Source of the DNA: Gynuella sp.
GTDB taxonomy: Bacteria > Pseudomonadota > Gammaproteobacteria > Pseudomonadales > Natronospirillaceae
Direction of reading: 5' to 3'
DNA: 64,000 bases
Assembly: GCA_028282465.1 (NCBI GenBank)
Contig: JANQHX010000013.1
Span: 1 to 64,000, forward strand
Position numbers and translations under genes: made by a program. The notes beneath the pieces were generated by a model, which made no database searches, was not told the origin of the DNA, and was given only the letters and a program-made list of their open reading frames with translations. This document shows positions 46,601 through 54,659 of this stretch, in pieces. Every line of letters starts with the position of its first letter. The first letter of the stretch is position 1.

Positions 46601-49600
46601 TGCAATATTTGATGGTGAAAGCCCTGATGCAACTGTCACATTAAATACCGCTAACGGTGACGCAACTTCAGGCAATGACTTTACCGCTATTGCCAACCAA
46701 ACAATCACTTTGAATAGCAGCAATGTTTCCCTGGCAAGTGCAACGGATACCCAAAACATTGCCATCAACTTGACCGTGTTGGGTGAGCAACTGATCGAGG
46801 TAGATGAAACCCTCAGTGCAACCATCAGCAGCCCGAACGATTACTCGAGTGTCGATAATGCTACTGGCACCATCACTCTAAATAATGATGACCGAATCAG
46901 TATCTCTGTGCTCGATGCTTCAATAGATGAAACCGACGCCACAGCTACCGAAACATTCAACCTTCAAGTGACCGGTGCAATATTTGATGGTGACAGCCCT
47001 AGTGCCACCGTCACATTAAATACCGCTAACGGTGATGCAACTGCAGGCAATGACTTTACCGCGATTACTGACCAAACGATCACTTTAAATAGCGGCAATG
47101 TTTCCTTAGCAAGCGCAACGGGCACCCAAAACATATCCGTTAGCTTGACTGTGCTGGGTGAGCAACTGATCGAGGTTGATGAGACTTTCGATGCAACCAT
47201 TAGTAACCCTAATGACTATGCAACCATCTTGGAAGCAACAGGCACCATCACTTTAAATAATGATGATCAAATTAGAGTGTCAGTATTAGACTCGACCATC
47301 ACTGAAACAGATGGTGAGGCAACCGGAACATTCGACCTCGAGGTAACTGGTGCAATATTTAATGATGACAGCCCCGATGCCACCGTCACATTAAATACAG
47401 TAAACGGGGAAGCAACTGCAGGCAATGACTTCTCGGCCATTACTGATGAAGCGATTACCTTGAATAGCAGCAATGTTTCCCTGGAAAGCGCAACGGATAC
47501 CCAAAATATATCCATCAACCTTACAGTACTAGGTGAAAATCTAACTGAAAATGATGAGACATTAACTGCCACCATTTCCGAGCCTAACAGCTATGCATCA
47601 ATTACAGATGCATCAGGAACCATCACGATTGATAATGATGACGTGTTTACTCTCGCTTTTACGGGATCAGAGTTTTCTCAGCAAGAGCCCGCTGAGAATA
47701 CAGATACAGACACTGTTTTGACTGTCACGGCAACCGTGTCGAATAATGGAAACACACTCGCCACAGGTCTTGAGCCTAGCTTCAGTATTGAATTGGCCGA
47801 TGATTCAGCCACCCTAAATGTGGATTATGAAAATACAGACCTAGGAACTACTTTTAACATCTCTGACTTAGTTTTTACTGCAGGTACAGCAACAGTAACT
47901 CATGATATTGCCATTAATGGCGACAACCTGGCGGAATCGGATGAACTGATCAATGTATCTTTTAATCGCTCCGATGAAAATTTACTAATGCTAGCAGTGA
48001 GCAATAGTACTACTGTTGCTAGAATCAGAGATAACGATGGTGTTGCCATTACCTTTGATACAAATGCGTTAACCTGTTTAGAAACTGATTCAGATACAAC
48101 CTGTACTCTACCCATAAACCTAACGGGCTCCGAAGTAACAGGAGAAACGATTTCTGCAGATGTAACTGTTACTTTGGATACAGTCGAGAATGCAGATTTT
48201 TCGATCACCTGGCCGGGTACAGAAGATGAAATTAGTTTTACTGGACTAGGTACTGCAAACCTAACTTTCACGATTACAGGGGACGATTTCGTTGAAGTAA
48301 ATGAGCAACTTTCTTTAAGTTTAAGCTCACCTAAAGTGACACCTGCCAACATGTTAAAAACAACTGACATACAGTTGGGAAGTGATGCAACCGTAACTAT
48401 TACTAACGATGATTTCGCTCAGTTAAGCTTGGGAGCAACAACAGCATATCCTGAATCAGCTAATCAAAATCTGGAGCTAATTGTTAGTGGAGCCATTTTA
48501 AACAGTGACAGCCCGACGATTTCAGTAGATGTAAATACTTTTGTAACTGACGGAATGCCAGACATTCTTACCGCGGAAGACGCAGACCTGACCGAAATCG
48601 ATCAAACTATTAATCTCTACGAAGAGTTTGGTGGGACAAGCACTGTAGCCTCTGGAACGACAATTAATATTGATTTAGATTTTAATGAAGACAATCTTGT
48701 TGAAGACTCGGAATCATTTAGGGTTCAATACTCAACCACCTCAGACTACGTGACATCCGGTACTCGCACCGGAACTCGAAATCACAGTATTGCCAACAAC
48801 GACTTCCTCAATTTATCACTAGTGACCGAAAACTTCACAGAAGCAGCTGGGCAAGATTTCGTGCTACAAATAAGTGGTGCTTCTCTTGACACTGACTCTC
48901 CAGATATTGGTGTTACATTCTCAACCTCAACCAGTGGTTACACGTCCGAAAGTGAAGACATTACTGACGCCATAACCGTTTCTGAAGTTCCGATTTCAGC
49001 CATAGGTGATCTAACGACCAACATTGATATAGTTGATGATACTGCACTCGAAGACACGGAAACCTTCCAAATCAGTTTCAACGTAGCTAATGGCGCTGAT
49101 TACACATCAAGCGACGCAGGAAACGCCGATTATTCAATTATTGATAATGACACCTTAATCATTAGCTTTGCCGATGACCTGTTAATCAGTCAGGAAGATG
49201 ACGGAACAGGTAACAATAAAACCTACAATTTATCGGTTCAATTAAGCAGTGCAACTGGCACCACAAGTATTGAGGACGCTCAGTCCTTCAGCATTACAAA
49301 ATCAACCACTGGTAATTATATGGCGACAGAAGATCTGGACGGCACTCAGGAAAGTGGAGAAGATTTTTCTATTGGAGATACATCAACCATTCCTTTACCA
49401 GCATCAAACAATCTGGAAAGCATCAACATCCCCATTACTTTCTACGGCGATAGCACATTCGAATTTAATGAAGCCATTGATTTTAGTTTAAATGCTACTG
49501 GTAATTTAGGTGTTGGAACAGTTGCTGCGGCTCGCCTTCTAATACAAAACGATGATATTGACTTCTCTATGGTTGATGGTACTAACGTGGGTGTTTGTCT

Positions 49601-51035
49601 TGATGATACTGGTCTGGATGCTGATCGTTGTAGCGATGCGGATGGTTCACTAGATGCCAGCAGCACGCACCCGAATCAGGACGGGATGTTGGGGCAGCTT
49701 CCAAGCACTTACACTTCAACAGTTGACGAGTCGACGGTTAGATTTGGTGTTTATGATGAAAATAAAACTTGGGGAGAAATTAAGGATGTCATACATTTAG
49801 ATACAGCATCAAATTGGAACAACGCGTTCGTCTTAATTGATTTAGGAGATAACGAACACCTTTTCTATTTATCAAGTGACAGCGGTTTACCAACACTTAG
49901 CAACATCTCAAACTTAACAACATATCAATTGAACTTATCAACTGATAATGAATATAACTATGTCCACTCTAATTTAATAAACGATGGTAACGCTTATACT
50001 TACTATTTTAATTATTCAGTAATTATAGATGGGTCAGAGATTTGGCAATCAAGCAATATCATTGGAGGTACCAATGTTAGTTATTCTACAGATAGTGTGA
50101 TTGATGACTTAGCAACTGCAACCGTTGGTTCTGGCTGGAACTGCGTAACCGACCAAACCACTGGCCTAACCTGGGCTTATGATTCTTCTGATACAAGTGG
50201 CGTTTCGCATGCTGACATAACCAGCACAGATCCAACAATTAATCCAGCCAGCATTGCCAACACCAACAATATTTGTGGCAGCAGCAACTGGCGCGTACCT
50301 ACCCTAACTGAGCTAACCAAGTTAACTCAGTTTGGTACAGCCAATGAATTTATTAATACCTCAGTATTTAGTGGTCTAAATTTGAGCATTGGATTAAGCA
50401 ACACTGAATTGTTCTACTGGTCGAGCAACACGGGTATAAACTTTAATAGAATCATATCTTTCTATAGCGCAACCATTTCCGAGGCAACAGGCACTAGTGA
50501 CGGTAGCACTTCTCATTTAGTATTGCTCGTCAGTAGTAATACAAATCAAAATCAGCCAACCTTGGTAAGCGGCTCTACTGAAGATGACGTTTGTGATCTC
50601 AACCCAATCGAAACCAATCATAGATACACCATTGAAGGTGACCATGTGACCGACAACTGGGCGAACTTAACTTGGTACAACACAGCACAATCACCAGCGG
50701 TTTATAACACTTCAGATGCCTGGAAAGATGTTTTAGATACGGTGTATGGTTTTGGGCTCCCCGATGGGGCTGATGACGATAGTTATGGTGAAGCGACAGG
50801 CTTGTATCGTTTACCCACCATTAAAGAATTACATACTCTGTTTGACTATCAATGCGGTGATTTATTAAACAGCTACTTTACCTTTGTAGATAGTTCTTAT
50901 ACTGCAGCGTCTAGCACACCAACACTCACTGGAGATGGAATATGGGGAGTCGACCCAACAACAGGAAACTTCACTCAGTTACCGACGACGAATTTAGTCA
51001 GTAGTAGCGTTCAGTTGTTTTTAATAAGACAGTAG
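40611..51035 (+). CDS. Giant Calx-beta repeat lipoprotein with C-terminal DUF1566/Lcl-like domains
   Basis: A 3474-residue protein. The N-terminus is a lipoprotein signal with L-I-A-C lipobox (Cys24) followed by a Ser/Gly-rich spacer; I start it at ATG 40611, not the TTG at 40572. Most of the length is many Calx-beta-like domains, seen as repeated N-D-D ends, E-x-x-E-x-F/L segments and acidic calcium-site patterns. Seven of them (residues about 1469-2343) are exactly 125 residues each. The last 300 residues contain two DUF1566/Lcl-like segments (for example T-G-L-T-W-A, N-W-R-V-P-T, F-Y-W-S-S, L-Y-R-L-P-T). Likely a calcium-stiffened surface stalk for adhesion or matrix binding. It is followed by a terminator. 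Confidence 0.88.
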   Translation: MKLFNRNCYTILLSSLLSLALIACSGSESGGGNTNTAPSADTLTLESKSFFESHSGSQAINFKISSTIDQQITYSTQDISAAAGSDYVAVIEQTVSLTAGQETDLSVIINGDTNVEGTEAFYLEVTAENGGKLSSVQTIVNDDFPSLSVSSASIEEGASNERFLNFTLTLDEPTVDEFSVLVSTEDVLAATTEIAEPGVDFEPIDNQTFIFEPNSDSLVIEVTIYSDQETEPNETLTLLVTPLGQDENGYVQTVQTANGTINNDDGPGLNLPEIGSFTVIAVNELGEEVALENIKEGEVEELIYTLNLTDSNNLQEAFSMLYEVKRNPNDESTNTLYALVSDLAEESDVSLATPTENSAIGVLSIPVGESSSSFTINLTDNDILEDTETLYVELNNVAGYVFEDYELVIQDNDSAKAVINEIIYDRCVDADNILQNENALLSDSDADSYHHAQAYEGTTDDFIVASDESACSSEQASTLTYSVSLTHQPPFTITAKATTEELEDKTVFNEATQTDNLIYKKARRNIDYNNISKQLEFTPDNWQHLTFKVELAGDTEYETTEAFAIHLENADGSSMLQGQEKYAETNDRLITYILNDDIPLSLDMGNNGVIDEGGTGNGSSAVITGQLVRASLGRTQFIYRTMPYTGTDDEAAIIEYDSTQSENADLICQQGSISFSDGQITPDQDISIKVTGDGLIEGANKFVVMIFDANETSATDCSAEVQGLADRALTQIEVTIANDDKLTVQFSEAEFDVDELTGSTVSHVNLPTLKIDGALISEEVTVSVDMTLTSAESNDFTLTSSNSFDAGTARLTVSVPAGDYTLPDGSEAGQIEKDITINGYSIVADNTLEFTESASFSIPTSDTVNPDIELAEEGHHSALLNIRNDDLLTVYLKDGNVDTSEASATSNNSIVLTGVTFDQAPGETPPMQINIQSLTPTDPDTKIATPDIDYVPYTQTVSVNPANFSETEVISHEVDIEIAIVTAENLIEHDEVFELEVSEGIGSEEYLNLLVDSDTQPTVATHTIIDDDLLTASLITTSDITNVSEANGEIEVRIQLSGATIDDSSPDLTLNLATTDGSAISPKDFTAIAATLDLNDLTTINSQSLQDDLQLDDQAVIAQSITVVNDDYIEDNESLVASITLPEGEARLILPDSASSEVSTQTYWIDNDDKFTASYLSIPTSIKEPEERLIPDGEPSAGDIATAEASFTLSIHNNGKSFDPDGTLELTLQPTASGTDCVYNSADDLPTEDGTCSISSDFEFTSQPITIDQTTSFSDLDGTSTTQLPIKVFGDDLVEISESIQIDLDDDSETNSTFFIANTSSTEQSIVIEDTEGVSISVIEITNTDSDYQTESDSTRNFMAVFSGSSFPDNIEATVTVRTLTSDEQASRNPAEANADFQEFGSIELELSGEDTYKTANFNLDLAAYSSDRVVEYDEWFAIDISINTDLGDVDEEANTSTTPLLVPIYNDDQISISVLDSTITEPDASETQTFNLSVTGATFDTDSPDATIILNTVDGSAVAGNDYGGLINQTIIIGNSNVNLSDASSSQNLPVNLTVLGEYLIETNEQLSVTISDANEYATIDQSTGNITINNDDRINVAVMDASITETNITETESFQLELTGAVFDSSSPNATITINTGNVEAIAGSDYTAISNQEIILNSANVTLADESSTQRISVDLTVLGDQLVEINETLTASITESNSYVQVSDPTGTITLTNDDQISVSVLGTSITETDATANESFNLQVTGAIFDGESPDATVTLNTANGSATADNDFTAIANQTIILNSGNVFLASATGTQNIAINLSVLGEQLIEVDETFDATISNPNDYATILEATGTITLTNDDQISVSVLDASIDETDATATETFNLQVTGAIFDGDSPDATVTLNTANGDATAGNDFTAIANQTITLNSSNVSLTSATGTQNISVSLTVLGEQLIEVDETFDATISNPNDYATILEATGTITLNNDDRISISVLDASITETDATANESFNLQVTGAIFDGESPDATVTLNTANGDATSGNDFTAIANQTITLNSSNVSLASATDTQNIAINLTVLGEQLIEVDETLSATISSPNDYSSVDNATGTITLNNDDRISISVLDASIDETDATATETFNLQVTGAIFDGDSPSATVTLNTANGDATAGNDFTAITDQTITLNSGNVSLASATGTQNISVSLTVLGEQLIEVDETFDATISNPNDYATILEATGTITLNNDDQIRVSVLDSTITETDGEATGTFDLEVTGAIFNDDSPDATVTLNTVNGEATAGNDFSAITDEAITLNSSNVSLESATDTQNISINLTVLGENLTENDETLTATISEPNSYASITDASGTITIDNDDVFTLAFTGSEFSQQEPAENTDTDTVLTVTATVSNNGNTLATGLEPSFSIELADDSATLNVDYENTDLGTTFNISDLVFTAGTATVTHDIAINGDNLAESDELINVSFNRSDENLLMLAVSNSTTVARIRDNDGVAITFDTNALTCLETDSDTTCTLPINLTGSEVTGETISADVTVTLDTVENADFSITWPGTEDEISFTGLGTANLTFTITGDDFVEVNEQLSLSLSSPKVTPANMLKTTDIQLGSDATVTITNDDFAQLSLGATTAYPESANQNLELIVSGAILNSDSPTISVDVNTFVTDGMPDILTAEDADLTEIDQTINLYEEFGGTSTVASGTTINIDLDFNEDNLVEDSESFRVQYSTTSDYVTSGTRTGTRNHSIANNDFLNLSLVTENFTEAAGQDFVLQISGASLDTDSPDIGVTFSTSTSGYTSESEDITDAITVSEVPISAIGDLTTNIDIVDDTALEDTETFQISFNVANGADYTSSDAGNADYSIIDNDTLIISFADDLLISQEDDGTGNNKTYNLSVQLSSATGTTSIEDAQSFSITKSTTGNYMATEDLDGTQESGEDFSIGDTSTIPLPASNNLESINIPITFYGDSTFEFNEAIDFSLNATGNLGVGTVAAARLLIQNDDIDFSMVDGTNVGVCLDDTGLDADRCSDADGSLDASSTHPNQDGMLGQLPSTYTSTVDESTVRFGVYDENKTWGEIKDVIHLDTASNWNNAFVLIDLGDNEHLFYLSSDSGLPTLSNISNLTTYQLNLSTDNEYNYVHSNLINDGNAYTYYFNYSVIIDGSEIWQSSNIIGGTNVSYSTDSVIDDLATATVGSGWNCVTDQTTGLTWAYDSSDTSGVSHADITSTDPTINPASIANTNNICGSSNWRVPTLTELTKLTQFGTANEFINTSVFSGLNLSIGLSNTELFYWSSNTGINFNRIISFYSATISEATGTSDGSTSHLVLLVSSNTNQNQPTLVSGSTEDDVCDLNPIETNHRYTIEGDHVTDNWANLTWYNTAQSPAVYNTSDAWKDVLDTVYGFGLPDGADDDSYGEATGLYRLPTIKELHTLFDYQCGDLLNSYFTFVDSSYTAASSTPTLTGDGIWGVDPTTGNFTQLPTTNLVSSSVQLFLIRQ
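45015..47639 (+). repeat. Seven tandem 375-bp repeats in the Calx-beta gene
   Basis: Units begin at 45015, 45390, 45765, 46140, 46515, 46890 and 47265, each at the second Asp of an N-D-D motif. All are exactly 375 bp (125 codons) with no insertions or deletions. Units 3 to 6 (45765-47264) are nearly identical at DNA level; units 1, 2 and 7 are more diverged. Units alternate between two sub-types (I-T-E-T-D-A-T-A-N-E-S and I-D-E-T-D-A-T-A-T-E-T), which points to duplication of a two-unit block. Confidence 0.95.
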
Positions 51036-51041
51036 TTTGAC

Positions 51042-51080
51042 CAAGGTTAGTTCTAATGTTTGTGGCTAACCTTGTTTTAA
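51042..51080 (+). terminator. Rho-independent terminator after the giant gene
   Basis: A 9-bp perfect stem (CAAGGTTAG / CTAACCTTG) with a 15-base loop is followed by TTTTAAT. It starts 6 bases after the stop codon. It lies upstream of the preferred start of the next gene (51119), which supports that start. Confidence 0.75.
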
Positions 51081-51118
51081 TAACCACGAAAATTTTCACA
51101 TGTTCAGGGACTTCAAAC

Positions 51119-53356
51119 ATGCCGTTACAGTTAAAGTTTTATTTACTGTTACTCTTCTCTTTTATCAGTTTTTTTTCCAGCGCTAGAGATACTCCCGCCG
51201 ATGCTAATAACAACGGCCTAATCGAAATCTACACCCTCGAAGAGCTCAATATGATGCGCTTCAATATGGCGGGCACATCATTAAAAACTTCAGAAACCAG
51301 TGATGAAAATACCGCTGGCTGTGCCGACTCTCCTACTGGTGCTTGCCATGGTTACGAGCTAATGAACGATCTGGACTTTGATACTAACGGTGATGGTCTT
51401 TTTGATGAAAATGACAGTTTTTGGAACGACGGTGCAGGCTGGGATCCCATCGGTGAACAAGGCGACCATTTCACTGCTAACCTGGAAGGTAACCAATTCA
51501 CCATAAGAAATCTATATATAAAGAAACTGGACTTTTATCTTGGAGGTTTAATTAGTATCGCAGAAAACAATTGGATACAAAATCTACATTTTGAAAATAC
51601 ACAATTAACCAGTTGGGGGGTTCATGGTGCAGTAGCAGGTGAGTACATTTTATCTAATGATTCGTCAATTGAACTTTCAAACTTTACAATTGAAGTTCAG
51701 CATGAAGACACACTACCGGGAGACTCTGATTGGCTCGGAAGCGTTATTGGGTGGATTCGAATTACCAATGGTGGTGAACTCACGATTTCAGATGTGATTG
51801 CCGAGACAACCATAATTAATAGCACTAAAAGTATGGATGACATAGGAGGCATCGTTGGAAGAAGTGAGATCAATGGTACCCTAAACATTCAAAATGTCAG
51901 CAGCAAATATAATAACCAATTTCTGAGTAACCGAAATATTGGCGGCATCATAGGTAATGTGATTTTCGTTGAAAACAATTCGGCCTTTACTTTAAGTAAT
52001 TGCTTTGCTCAATCAGATTTTGAAGCCGAAACAGCTGGTGGGCTGGTCGGCACAATTTTTTCTGGAAACAGTTTGGAAAACTTTAACATTAGCATAAAAA
52101 ACTGCGAAGCCATTTCAAACATTGTAAATACCGGTAGTGCTGTGTCAGGAGGGGTCGGCTCAATTTTTTTTGGAGGAGGGACTTCAACTGTCGAGCTTGA
52201 GAATATATCCACCTTTGGTAGCGTAAATTTCGATGCTTCATTAGCCGGCCAGGGCTCTTCAACTGCAGGCCTGATCTCATTGATCGGTGGTATATCTGGT
52301 GCAGTAAACGTAACCATAAACAACAGTTTTTATGCCGGTACCCAAACCGTTTCTCAGGTTCCCCCCTTAAATACAGGAGGGTTAATTGCTGGCACTGTTA
52401 ATAACGCCGAAACAACGATCACAATCAATAACAGTTACTGGGATGCAGAAATACTCACCGAGGATTCTGATTTAGATAATGAAACCTACGGCAGAACCAC
52501 AGAACAACTTCAATGTGCAGTCATTGATTACACAGATTTCAGTGTCGATACTTCCGAATGTAGTGACGGCTTCTTTGCTGATTACTCCAATTGGGATTTG
52601 GAAAACATTTGGGATCTGTCTACTGCCACAGGCTACCCCACCCAAGACCCTGATAGCGACGGCAAAGTAAATGCATGGGATGAAGACGATGACGGTGATG
52701 GTGTAAATGATGATGTCGATGCCTTTCCCCGTGATCCAACTGAAACAGCTGACACTGACGGCGATGGTACCGGCGACAATGCCGACCTAGACGCCGACAA
52801 CGATTCTTTTAATGACGATATCGACGCCTTCCCTCTAGACAACACCGAATGGCTAGACACAGACGGCGATAACATTGGTAACAACGCGGACACTGACGAC
52901 GACGGTGACGGCGAACCCGATACCACAGACCCACTGCCTCTCATTCCATTAAATACCGACGGTGCTGATCATGATGGTGATGGTTTAGCGGACACGGCTG
53001 ACGCCTTCCCATTAGATGCCACAGAAACCACCGACACCGATAACGACGGTATTGGTGACAACTCAGACGCCGACATCGACGGCGACAATGTCGCCAACAA
53101 TTTGGATGCGTTTCCACTTGACCCAACAGAGTCTCTAGACACAGACAATGACAACATTGGTAACAACGCCGACACCGACGATGATGGTGACGGAGTGAAC
53201 GACGAAGACGACTTCGCCCCCCTAGACCCCACCGTACAAACCGATCCCGATAGCGGTAGCTCAGGTGGTGGCAGCGGCGGCGGTTCTTTGCCTCAAATCC
53301 TACTCTGGCTGTTATTTGCCATCGCCTTCGGGTTTAGAAACAAGTCACAAAAGTAA
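51119..53356 (+). CDS. Secreted GLUG-like / thrombospondin type 3 repeat protein with GlyGly-CTERM-like tail
   Basis: A 745-residue exported protein. Signal peptide (residues 1-22). The first part has the sequence A-D-A-N-N-N-G-L-I-E-I-Y-T-L-E-E-L-N, seen at the start of many surface beta-helix proteins, followed by Gly/Asn/Ile-rich repeats of GLUG type (G-G-L-I/V). From about residue 515 to 715 there are aspartate-rich thrombospondin type 3-like calcium repeats (D-x-D-G-D-G-x-x-D/N). The end is S-G-G-G-S-G-G-G, a membrane helix and a short basic tail, like a GlyGly-CTERM sorting signal. The start is set after the terminator, with a CAGGGA site. Likely a surface or released adhesin. Confidence 0.82.
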   Translation: MPLQLKFYLLLLFSFISFFSSARDTPADANNNGLIEIYTLEELNMMRFNMAGTSLKTSETSDENTAGCADSPTGACHGYELMNDLDFDTNGDGLFDENDSFWNDGAGWDPIGEQGDHFTANLEGNQFTIRNLYIKKLDFYLGGLISIAENNWIQNLHFENTQLTSWGVHGAVAGEYILSNDSSIELSNFTIEVQHEDTLPGDSDWLGSVIGWIRITNGGELTISDVIAETTIINSTKSMDDIGGIVGRSEINGTLNIQNVSSKYNNQFLSNRNIGGIIGNVIFVENNSAFTLSNCFAQSDFEAETAGGLVGTIFSGNSLENFNISIKNCEAISNIVNTGSAVSGGVGSIFFGGGTSTVELENISTFGSVNFDASLAGQGSSTAGLISLIGGISGAVNVTINNSFYAGTQTVSQVPPLNTGGLIAGTVNNAETTITINNSYWDAEILTEDSDLDNETYGRTTEQLQCAVIDYTDFSVDTSECSDGFFADYSNWDLENIWDLSTATGYPTQDPDSDGKVNAWDEDDDGDGVNDDVDAFPRDPTETADTDGDGTGDNADLDADNDSFNDDIDAFPLDNTEWLDTDGDNIGNNADTDDDGDGEPDTTDPLPLIPLNTDGADHDGDGLADTADAFPLDATETTDTDNDGIGDNSDADIDGDNVANNLDAFPLDPTESLDTDNDNIGNNADTDDDGDGVNDEDDFAPLDPTVQTDPDSGSSGGGSGGGSLPQILLWLLFAIAFGFRNKSQK

Positions 53357-53364
53357 AATACCAG

Positions 53365-53386
53365 CAGGGCCAAGCGCCCTGTTTTT
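53365..53386 (+). terminator. Rho-independent terminator
   Basis: A GC-rich 6-bp stem (CAGGGC / GCCCTG) with a 5-base loop is followed by five T's, 9 bases after the stop at 53356. It separates the adhesin region from the putative effector operon. Confidence 0.8.
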
Positions 53387-53404
53387 CGTCGTGGGGTGTC
53401 TAGA

Positions 53405-53448
53405 ATACAATCAAGGCCTGATAGCATAAGTGGCTCACCGAAAAGGAG
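53405..53448 (+). promoter_or_regulatory. Leader motif shared with the gene at 60936, first copy
   Basis: The order ATACAAT (53405), CTGATAG (53418), ATAAGTG (53426), AAAAGGAG (53441) recurs before the small gene at 60936. ATACAAT contains a good -10 hexamer (TACAAT), and AAAAGGAG is the ribosome site of the following GTG. It probably is a promoter plus leader, duplicated with part of the locus. Confidence 0.45.
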
Positions 53449-53454
53449 TTTCCA

Positions 53455-54648
53455 GTGAGATTAGTTGAACTCAACCAAATCAGTTACGGCGATCTCAAAA
53501 ACCTCACCCTCCCCTCTTTCGCCGTCTCGGAAATCAGACACGAAGGTATTCGAGAATTTGGTGGTGGTATCTGGAATATGCAACCGTATGTTTCAGAATT
53601 CAGAGACACACTGTTTGACCCACTAGGGCCTCTTATAGACAGAATTCTTCAAGGTGAACTGTGGCTGGTACAAGACGGCCCCTTCTTCCCTGCTATTTTA
53701 GAAATCAACACCAAAGACGACGAAGGTAGGCCCATCGGTGGCGGACACATACAAGCCACCCTGAATCCACAACTCAATCTGTTGCAAAGCAGCCACCTGG
53801 AACAAGTGGTTAGGAACATGCTCCAACCCTTTGGGGTCAGTAACGACATCACACCACCTGAAACCACTGCCGCGCCAAAGCCAAAAACAGAACCCAAATT
53901 CGAATTAGTCAAAGCCCGATGGGATAAAAAATCTTTTAACACCGAAGCGGATATCATCTCCGGCTGGATACAAGTGCGAAACCAAAAAGGAGGCGAGACC
54001 GTCACTATAGAAATATTTGGCAGCGAAGCTCCCAACCAAATACTTAACACCCAAGACATCACCCTAAATCAAACCAACAAACGCTACGACTTCCAATGGA
54101 CAGACATGGAAGACAGCATTGAAATCGAAGAACAGAATATGGGTGACTTGCAGTTTAAAGCGGTGAGCTCTTCTGGTGAGGAGTGGAGTGATGTGGCAGA
54201 TGTGTATCAGCCGGTGATGGTTGAAACGCCTTATCACCCAAAATTATTACCGACTTTAACCCAGCCTGGACTTGCCGAAGTACTCTATCCCATCAAATAC
54301 CAGGATGATGCTTGGGTTTATAACTGCCGGTCTAGCCAATCCTATAAAGTAGAAGATCTTTCTGTAACCTATGCTAGTAAGCAAGGGCTACATATTCTAA
54401 AACTCAACACATCGAAAAAAGGCTTTAACGTTCACTTAAAAGGCCCATGGCAGGAACCCGTTACTTGGCTTTTAATTCAGATGCTCAACGGAGAAAAGAG
54501 CACTCTTCAACAAGGTGAAACGAAAGTTAAAGAAGGGCAACATGCGATTCCAGTAAATATGGAGTCCGAAGAAGGTTCTGTTTTACAACTCAAACTTAAT
54601 CACCCGGATGGACAGGAAGTCATCAGCACTTCCTTTGAAATGGAATAG
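53455..54648 (+). CDS. Unknown 397-residue protein, first gene of the putative effector operon
   Basis: A soluble 397-residue protein with no signal peptide, so it is cytoplasmic unless carried by T6SS. The first 125 residues form one unit; a Pro/Lys-rich linker (about residues 137-147) leads to a beta-rich middle domain and a beta-rich C-terminal domain. I do not recognise the family. GTG start with an AAGGAG site. It lies 11 bases before the lipase-like gene, so it is probably its partner: an adaptor, chaperone or delivery protein. That role is inference from position only. Confidence 0.7.
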   Translation: MRLVELNQISYGDLKNLTLPSFAVSEIRHEGIREFGGGIWNMQPYVSEFRDTLFDPLGPLIDRILQGELWLVQDGPFFPAILEINTKDDEGRPIGGGHIQATLNPQLNLLQSSHLEQVVRNMLQPFGVSNDITPPETTAAPKPKTEPKFELVKARWDKKSFNTEADIISGWIQVRNQKGGETVTIEIFGSEAPNQILNTQDITLNQTNKRYDFQWTDMEDSIEIEEQNMGDLQFKAVSSSGEEWSDVADVYQPVMVETPYHPKLLPTLTQPGLAEVLYPIKYQDDAWVYNCRSSQSYKVEDLSVTYASKQGLHILKLNTSKKGFNVHLKGPWQEPVTWLLIQMLNGEKSTLQQGETKVKEGQHAIPVNMESEEGSVLQLKLNHPDGQEVISTSFEME

Positions 54649-54659
54649 GGAAGTTAGTA

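Noticed and set aside
45179..47575. Series of minus-strand open frames of 78-120 codons in the Calx-beta repeats
   Set aside because: They recur at the 375-bp period and mirror the coding frame of the repeats; they are antisense shadows.
45015..47639. CRISPR-like or mobile repeat array
   Set aside because: The repeats are directly adjacent 125-codon units of one open frame, without spacers.
51056..51118. Start of the GLUG/thrombospondin protein at 51056
   Set aside because: That start lies within the terminator hairpin of the giant gene; ATG 51119 gives a proper signal peptide.
52633..53232. Minus-strand serine-rich open frames opposite the thrombospondin-type repeats
   Set aside because: They are produced by the GAC/GAT-rich sense strand; no ribosome sites and no independent features.
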